A DNA stretch of 64,000 nt from Pseudomonas quebecensis. GTDB taxonomy: Bacteria > Pseudomonadota > Gammaproteobacteria > Pseudomonadales > Pseudomonadaceae. The translations under genes were made by a program, and so were the position numbers. Below, one piece after another: positions 59,150 to 64,000 of the stretch. The stretch covers positions 1,054,001 through 1,118,000 of the forward strand of contig NZ_CP112866.1 in assembly GCF_026410085.1 (NCBI RefSeq). Reading direction: 5' to 3'. The notes under the pieces were generated by a model. That model did no database searches, was not told the DNA's origin, and was given only the letters and a program-made list of their open reading frames with translations. The number at the start of each line of letters is the position of its first letter. The first letter of the stretch is position 1.

Positions 59150-60547
59150 ATGGCTGAATATAACCGCAGCATTGTGCAGGCCCCGACCGCTCAGGCCGCC
59201 CGCACCCTTATCCGCGGCGCCACTGTGCTGAGCATGGACGGTGATATCGGCAATCTGGCGCGCGGCGATATCCTTATCGAAGGCAGCACCATCACGGCCA
59301 TAGGTGAAAACATCGAGGCCGGCGACGCTATGGTTATCGAGGCATCCGGCATGATTGCCATGCCCGGCATGGTCGATACGCATCGTCACTCCTGGGAGGG
59401 CCAACTGCGTCGAATCAATCCGAATGCCGAAACCCTGGAAGACTACTGCAACGCAACGCACTTCTCGTTCGCCAAATACTATCGCCCGGCTGACATGTAT
59501 ATTGGCAATCTACTGACTGCATTGGGGTGCATCGATGCGGGCATCACGACCGTGGTCGATAACTCGCACAACAGCCGCACCGGCGCGCACTCCGACGCCG
59601 CGGTCGAGGCGCTGCTCGATGCTGGTATCCGGTCTGTACACGCCTCCGGTGCGCCAGTTTCTGGTGAGTGGGACAAAGCCCACTGGCCCGGCAACCTGGA
59701 GCGTCTCCAGGGGAAATACGTCAAGAACGGTGACAACCCGCTGCTCTCGCTGGCGGTAATGGCGCAGCTGGAGCCTGAGCTATGGGCTGAGGCCCGGCGC
59801 TTGGGGCTGCCTATCATTACCGAATTCTTCGGCGGGGACATGGCAGCTGAGTTGGAGGGTTTGCATCGCGAGGGTCTGCTGCGCCCCGATAACATCTTCA
59901 ACCACTGCACAGCGCTGCCGGACGCCGGCTGGAAAATCATTCGCGAGGCTGGCGTGCGGGTCAACGTATGCCCGCGTTCAGATGCCCACTACGGCATTGA
60001 AGATGGAATGTTCGCCATGCAGTCGGCCCAGCGTCACGGCATCAGCCCGGGGCTGAGTGTCGATAACGAAACCTCCTATAGCGGTGACATGTTCATGGAG
60101 ATGCGGGTGGCGTTCTACCTGCAACGCGTCATGGGCATGCACCAGCAGCGCTGCTGCGGCGCAGAGCATCATCCGGTGACCCTGTCGGCTCATGGCCTGC
60201 TCAAAGCCGCCACTCTTGACGGCGCCACCTGTGCAGGATTGCAGGACAAAGTCGGCACCCTGACCCCCGGCAAACAGGCCGACCTGATCCTTATCAATGC
60301 GCAGGACATCAACCTTTACCCGTCGGGTAACGCATTCGGCACCGTGGTACACGCGGCCGAACGCAGCAATGTCGACACGGTCATGATTGGCGGGCGCATC
60401 GTCAAGCGCGGCGGCAAGGTGCTGGGCGTGGACAGCGAAAGGCTGCGTGCAGCAATCGACGAATCCCGTGAGCATCTGTTTGCTGCCGCAGGCTACCAGC
60501 CGGATATTTTTGCCGAGACATTCATGCCGCTTGAGTCAGCCAAGTAA
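59150..60547 (+). CDS. Amidohydrolase-superfamily deaminase/hydrolase
   Basis: A 465-residue protein with AAGAGGTG before the ATG. The metal site is built from H78-R-H80 in VDTHRHSWEGQ, a His in FNHCTALPDAG and the catalytic Asp in SVDNETSYSG; no carboxylated Lys is evident. This is the mononuclear ATZ/TRZ / cytosine-deaminase-like type, acting on C-N or C-Cl bonds of N-heterocycles or related compounds. The C-terminus has GTLTPGKQADLILIN, typical of the family. The substrate is unknown. It is the first gene of a three-gene set. Confidence 0.85.
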   Translation: MAEYNRSIVQAPTAQAARTLIRGATVLSMDGDIGNLARGDILIEGSTITAIGENIEAGDAMVIEASGMIAMPGMVDTHRHSWEGQLRRINPNAETLEDYCNATHFSFAKYYRPADMYIGNLLTALGCIDAGITTVVDNSHNSRTGAHSDAAVEALLDAGIRSVHASGAPVSGEWDKAHWPGNLERLQGKYVKNGDNPLLSLAVMAQLEPELWAEARRLGLPIITEFFGGDMAAELEGLHREGLLRPDNIFNHCTALPDAGWKIIREAGVRVNVCPRSDAHYGIEDGMFAMQSAQRHGISPGLSVDNETSYSGDMFMEMRVAFYLQRVMGMHQQRCCGAEHHPVTLSAHGLLKAATLDGATCAGLQDKVGTLTPGKQADLILINAQDINLYPSGNAFGTVVHAAERSNVDTVMIGGRIVKRGGKVLGVDSERLRAAIDESREHLFAAAGYQPDIFAETFMPLESAK

Positions 60548-60558
60548 GGAGGCGCGAA

Positions 60559-61032
60559 ATGAACGCAGCTTACTACCTGCTGGCCATCGCCGCGGGGCTT
60601 GGCATTACCCTGCAGACCACGCTGAATGGTCAACTCGCTAAAGGTGTGGGTGGAGATTCCGTAGCGGCGGCGCTGTTCTCATTTACTGCCGGAGCGGTGT
60701 GCCTGGGCGTCTTTTCATTGATGCGTGGCGGGATAGTGGCCTCACTGGCGGCTATACCTGCCCAGCCCTGGTGGAGCCTGCTGGGCGGTCTGCTGGGTGC
60801 CGGTGCCTTGCTTAGTTATGTGGTGCTTGCGCCAAAAATCGGCCTGTCAGCCCTGCTGGGCCTCGCTATCGCAGGTCAGATTATCTCCTCACTGGTTATC
60901 GATCATTTCGGATTGATGGGGGCATCGGAAAGGCCGGTGTCTCTCATCAAGTTGGCCGGGTCGATGGTGATGCTCGCAGGACTGGCCATCGCCCTGTTCG
61001 GTGACAGGTGGTCAGCGCTTTTCTCCAACTGA
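60559..61032 (+). CDS. DUF606 (YdcZ-like) small membrane transporter
   Basis: A 157-residue protein with TAAGGAGG before the ATG. Five hydrophobic helices are seen, beginning YYLLAIAAGLGITLQTTLNG, then WWSLLGGLLGAGALLSYVVL, and ending LAGSMVMLAGLAIALFGD. The DUF606 family is distantly related to DMT exporters and may work as a dimer. It lies 11 bp after the amidohydrolase and is cotranscribed with it. Confidence 0.85.
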   Translation: MNAAYYLLAIAAGLGITLQTTLNGQLAKGVGGDSVAAALFSFTAGAVCLGVFSLMRGGIVASLAAIPAQPWWSLLGGLLGAGALLSYVVLAPKIGLSALLGLAIAGQIISSLVIDHFGLMGASERPVSLIKLAGSMVMLAGLAIALFGDRWSALFSN

Positions 61033-61071
61033 CTGCCTTGTTTGCCCCATCCTGTTTCGTAGGACGCAACC

Positions 61072-61932
61072 ATGTTTAAAACCCTAAGCGGCACCACCAG
61101 TCTTCTTGGCGAGTGCCCTGTCTGGTGTGAAAGAACGGAACGCCTGTTCTGGACCGATATCCCTGGTTGCGAACTGCTTGCTCTGGACCCCGTGAGCGGT
61201 GAAGTACAGCACTGGCGAGTGCCCGAGCCGCTGGGGTCGTTCGCCCTTACGACCAATACAGACGTATTGCTAATGGGATTGGCCTCCTGCCTAGGTTATT
61301 ACAACCTGAGTACTCTTCGCTTCACCAAAATTACCATCACGCCTGGAGTACCCGGAACCCGGGTCAATGATGGCCGCTGCGACCGTATGGGCAACTTTGT
61401 GTTTAGCACTATGGATGCCGGTGAGGCGGTGCAAACTATAGGGCGATTTCACCGGTTCAATGCCGCGACGCTCAAGACTGAAACGCTGGACCTTCCCGAA
61501 GTGGCGATCCCGAACAGCATCTGTTTTAGCCCGGACGGTTCCACCATGTATTACGCGGACTCCCTGCAAGGATGCATTTTCTGCTGCGATTACCCGTCGC
61601 TAGAAAACCAGCGTGTATTCACTACAGTCAACGGTCAGGGTGCTCCAGACGGTTCTTGTATTGATGCGCAGGGCTTTCTCTGGAATGCGGAATGGGGCGG
61701 TAGCAGAGTCGTGCGTTACGCGACTGACGGCAAAGTTGACAGCGTGATCGACTCCCCGTGTATTCAGACCACTTGTCCGGTGTTAGCGGGACTTGGTTAT
61801 GAAACGCTTTACTGCACCAGCGCACGGATAGGGCTGGATAAGCCGGCAGATTTCGATGGCACGCTGATAAAAGCCGAAGCCGTTTTAGCTGCCGGATCCC
61901 CTGAAGAGCGATTTACAGGACGACTGCACTGA
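61072..61932 (+). CDS. SMP-30/gluconolactonase-family lactonase
   Basis: A 286-residue six-bladed beta-propeller. Metal ligands are expected at E14 in LLGECPVW, an Asn in RVNDGRCDRMGNF, an Asn in IPNSICFSPDG and an Asp in GAPDGSCIDAQG. The family opens sugar or other lactones. It is the third gene after the amidohydrolase and transporter (39-bp gap), which suggests a pathway where a ring amide or lactone is opened in sequence. Confidence 0.85.
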   Translation: MFKTLSGTTSLLGECPVWCERTERLFWTDIPGCELLALDPVSGEVQHWRVPEPLGSFALTTNTDVLLMGLASCLGYYNLSTLRFTKITITPGVPGTRVNDGRCDRMGNFVFSTMDAGEAVQTIGRFHRFNAATLKTETLDLPEVAIPNSICFSPDGSTMYYADSLQGCIFCCDYPSLENQRVFTTVNGQGAPDGSCIDAQGFLWNAEWGGSRVVRYATDGKVDSVIDSPCIQTTCPVLAGLGYETLYCTSARIGLDKPADFDGTLIKAEAVLAAGSPEERFTGRLH

Positions 61933-62375
61933 ATAGTAGTTTCTAGCCTGTCGCGCCGTTCTGAATGCCAACTTGGTAGACGCGTATGAATGACCGCTTC
62001 TGGCCGAAAGCGCTAGTCCGCGAGCGACTGCTATCGGCCATAAGCTGCCCTTTACAACTCGTCAAATCGACGTTGCTTTAGACCACTGAACAGGCTTTTG
62101 TAACTTTTTCTCGCTTCACAATGGCGTACGCCGGCTTCATCCTAAGCCGGTATAGATGGACGCGAGTCCGCTGACGGAACTGGGGGCGACTGCGTGCGCA
62201 AAACTCGACCGGGAAAAATACAGCCGGCGAAACTACCAACGCTGCGGATGCCAAAATGATGGCATTCGATAAGAACTTGACTAGAATAGAACCTTTACAA
62301 AAAGAGGGAGCATTCATCACCTCATTACTGTGCCGCTCTCTGTGACCTTGACTCGACCGTAGGGAATTGAAGAAA
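61933..62375. other. Gene-poor stretch before the terminal two-gene unit
   Basis: 443 bp without a supported gene. It includes a segment resembling dispersed intergenic DNA (ATGACCGCTTCTGGCCGAAA near 61988). A minus-strand frame at 62078-62320 with one hydrophobic stretch was considered and not accepted. Base composition turns A+T-rich towards the end. Confidence 0.45.
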
Positions 62376-63575
62376 ATGGATTTGTCCGAAATTAAAATTG
62401 CTCATTACACTGGACAGCGTATTTGGATGGTTCGCGCTCAGGGCGGAAAGTACTTACGTCATTTCAGAACGGGTTCAGTTATTTCTATTGAGCATTTGGA
62501 TAGATTCTATAATCACCTAGACCATGGAAGTCCAAAGATCCCCAGTAACGAGCAGATCAGGCGCTTAATACTTGAAAACGAAAGATACATTGACAAAACC
62601 TCAAAAATACCGAAGTTTAACGCATCCGGCAGAAACTGCTTTCACCAGATAGATCACTTCCTCAACGATATTAAGAAAGGAGATTTAGTTGTCTCACTTG
62701 ACACCACTCATATCATGATTGGTGTCTGCACATCATCAAAAGCCACACTTAGCAGTCGAGCTATTGCCTCTTCTGCCGATCCTGAGAAAATGACGACAGT
62801 CAAATTGAAACACCGACTCAGGAAAGGTGTCGAATGGGGGCCTATAATAAAAAGAGAAACTGTAGGAGGATTGCTTAAGGGAACATTTCAATCGCGTCAT
62901 ACCGTCACCAATCTAGACACACACTGGCGGGATATATTTGGACTGATCTATCCATTCTTCACCTATAACAATGAGCTCTATTTCTCCAATCGAATCGGCA
63001 CACGATCAGACATTAACGGGAAAATAATTAGCAAGTTGTTTGACAATCTCTCAAGCGTCCAGGTAATACTTGAAGAGCTTCTAGAAAGAAAGCTTAGTGA
63101 CGAATTTGTCAACAATCTTTTAAACGACGATATCGCTTGGGAAGAATTTGATTTAACCGCCAAGGCATATTTTGGATCGCCTGGAGGGATTTTTAACAAG
63201 GTTCCCCTTCCCCTATCTGTGAACCCTAAGTTCGTTTTACGAGCCTTTGCTCTGGCGTTTCTACTCACCTCGGGGCAGATAACCGCGGTAGCGGCGGCTG
63301 ACCAACTTAGTCCCGCTGACGACGCGTTCAATATTTACACTCCTGCAGAAATAGTTGACGAACGGCTCTTACAGAGGGATGGAGACGAAAACGTAGACCG
63401 GTTATTAGGAGAGCTCGCAAGAAAGAATGCTGATGCATTCGGAAAAATCAAAACTGGTCAGAAAACGGCTAAAGTCAAGGCTAAGCTTCGCCTTTCAGTA
63501 CCCAAGCATGACACGACGAACCTTGAAGACAAGGCGGGAATAAAAGTAACAAGAGTTGGCTCAAATGCGCAGTAA
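62376..63575 (+). CDS. Unknown protein, first gene of an A+T-rich two-gene unit
   Basis: I use the ATG at 62376 (MDLSEIKIAHYTGQRIWMV, 399 residues); a TTG 9 bp upstream is possible. The first 130 residues include RAQGGKYLRHFRTGSVISIE and KGDLVVSLDTTHIMIGVCTS, a beta-rich layout loosely like EVE/PUA-type or other nucleic-acid-sensing N-terminal domains found in defence proteins (inference). A helical middle follows. One hydrophobic segment near 290-315 (FVLRAFALAFLLTSGQIT) and a charged tail end the protein. Codon use and base composition differ strongly from core genes. It overlaps the next gene by 11 bp. Confidence 0.6.
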   Translation: MDLSEIKIAHYTGQRIWMVRAQGGKYLRHFRTGSVISIEHLDRFYNHLDHGSPKIPSNEQIRRLILENERYIDKTSKIPKFNASGRNCFHQIDHFLNDIKKGDLVVSLDTTHIMIGVCTSSKATLSSRAIASSADPEKMTTVKLKHRLRKGVEWGPIIKRETVGGLLKGTFQSRHTVTNLDTHWRDIFGLIYPFFTYNNELYFSNRIGTRSDINGKIISKLFDNLSSVQVILEELLERKLSDEFVNNLLNDDIAWEEFDLTAKAYFGSPGGIFNKVPLPLSVNPKFVLRAFALAFLLTSGQITAVAAADQLSPADDAFNIYTPAEIVDERLLQRDGDENVDRLLGELARKNADAFGKIKTGQKTAKVKAKLRLSVPKHDTTNLEDKAGIKVTRVGSNAQ

Positions 63576-64000
63576 TATTGTTGACATAGCCGGCGGAACA
63601 TTCGTAGTAACAGGTATTTCCTACGCAACCGGAATTGCTTATTACAACTCCTTTTTCCGAAAAATAAACGGCAATCCAGATTTATTTTCCGTATCGCTTG
63701 AAAGAATATTGTTTGAGGGCGGGAGACAGCTTTTACATATTGCTTTTAAGCCGGCCTTAATTATAATCGCAATAACACTAGTATTAGCCATTATAAATTC
63801 CATACTCAAAAAACTTGGATCGGGCTTTTTAGAAGAGCTATTTGTAAATATAAAGAATTCAAGCATAGGAAAGTCCGTTCACACAATTAGCTGGGCGTAC
63901 TTATTTGTAATGATGTCCATCATCACCAGCTACTCTTTTACCTCGGGGAAAGAAGCTGGTGAAAAACATGCAGCTTCTACTACATGCACTCGAGCAAGCA
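63565..64000 (+). CDS. Polytopic membrane protein, second gene of the unit (cut by window end)
   Basis: ATG at 63565 inside the end of the previous gene opens a frame that runs to the last base (145 residues so far, MRSNIVDIAGGTFVVTGIS). Three hydrophobic segments are visible: about 8-28, 63-83 (PALIIIAITLVLAIIN) and 112-130 (ISWAYLFVMMSIITSYSF). No family is recognised. Translational overlap with the first gene shows they act as a pair. Confidence 0.6.
   Translation, partial: MRSNIVDIAGGTFVVTGISYATGIAYYNSFFRKINGNPDLFSVSLERILFEGGRQLLHIAFKPALIIIAITLVLAIINSILKKLGSGFLEELFVNIKNSSIGKSVHTISWAYLFVMMSIITSYSFTSGKEAGEKHAASTTCTRAS

Noticed and set aside
62078..62320. 80-codon minus-strand frame with a hydrophobic start
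   Set aside because: GAGGTG precedes the ATG, but the second half is shuffled basic sequence and no family fits. Evidence is too weak.

Overview
The window looks like a chromosome segment of a fluorescent pseudomonad (Pseudomonas fluorescens group). The evidence is G+C-rich coding DNA, the aot-argR and aru (AST) arginine loci in pseudomonad order, the lysC-rsmA-tRNA-Ser-tRNA-Arg block, an AmrZ regulator, and dispersed REP/REPIN-type repeats ending in a GGGGGCAAGCCCC core.

Layout. 1-4.3 kb: the end of a LysR gene, a DUF1003 membrane protein, a two-PAS BdlA-like chemotaxis transducer, a MASE2-GGDEF diguanylate cyclase and a TetR repressor that diverges, across two operator-like palindromes, from a metallo-beta-lactamase-fold hydrolase (4.4-5.4 kb). 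5.5-7.9 kb: a decayed amidase copy followed by an intact amidase. 7.9-10.7 kb: a small XRE regulator with a LexA-like box, an unknown protein with a CoiA-like Cys/His pattern and an MFS exporter. 10.7-16 kb: a polar amino-acid ABC transporter with a second argininosuccinate lyase and a divergent LysR gene. 16.3-21 kb: a VapBC module, a HAD phosphatase, an HNH nuclease remnant, nrdB without nrdA, and a DUF2790 protein. 21-28.9 kb: acs and the arginine/ornithine importer aotJQMOP with its regulator argR. 28.9-34.8 kb: a 1975-residue LRR protein with a threefold repeated module and no NEL ligase domain. 35.1-42.8 kb: the arginine succinyltransferase operon aruC-F-G-D-B-(small His-rich protein)-E, with ArgR-type boxes upstream. 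42.9-52 kb: an FMN riboswitch-controlled lumazine synthase, ltaE, alaS, lysC, rsmA, tRNA-Ser(GCT), two identical tRNA-Arg(ACG), mgtE and amrZ.

52-64 kb is the accessory part. A tiny two-gene membrane-peptide operon has a sigma-54 promoter and paired dyad enhancer-like sites. A tRNA-Arg(CCT) gene then marks the likely edge of an integrated element: an unknown coiled-coil membrane protein, a frameshifted serine-recombinase remnant, about 1.1 kb of gene-free DNA with GTGTTAC repeat clusters, a NimR/NimT-like regulator-exporter pair, a LysR-controlled amidohydrolase / DUF606 transporter / SMP-30 catabolic cluster, and finally an A+T-rich two-gene unit (cytosolic protein plus polytopic membrane protein) that runs off the window.

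The genes work together most clearly in arginine metabolism: AotJQMOP imports arginine/ornithine, ArgR is the likely activator at both loci, and AruC/F/G/D/B/E degrade arginine to glutamate and succinate. The best candidates for something undescribed are the sigma-54 small-protein operon, the coiled-coil membrane gene beside tRNA-Arg, the terminal two-gene unit, and the triplicated LRR protein.
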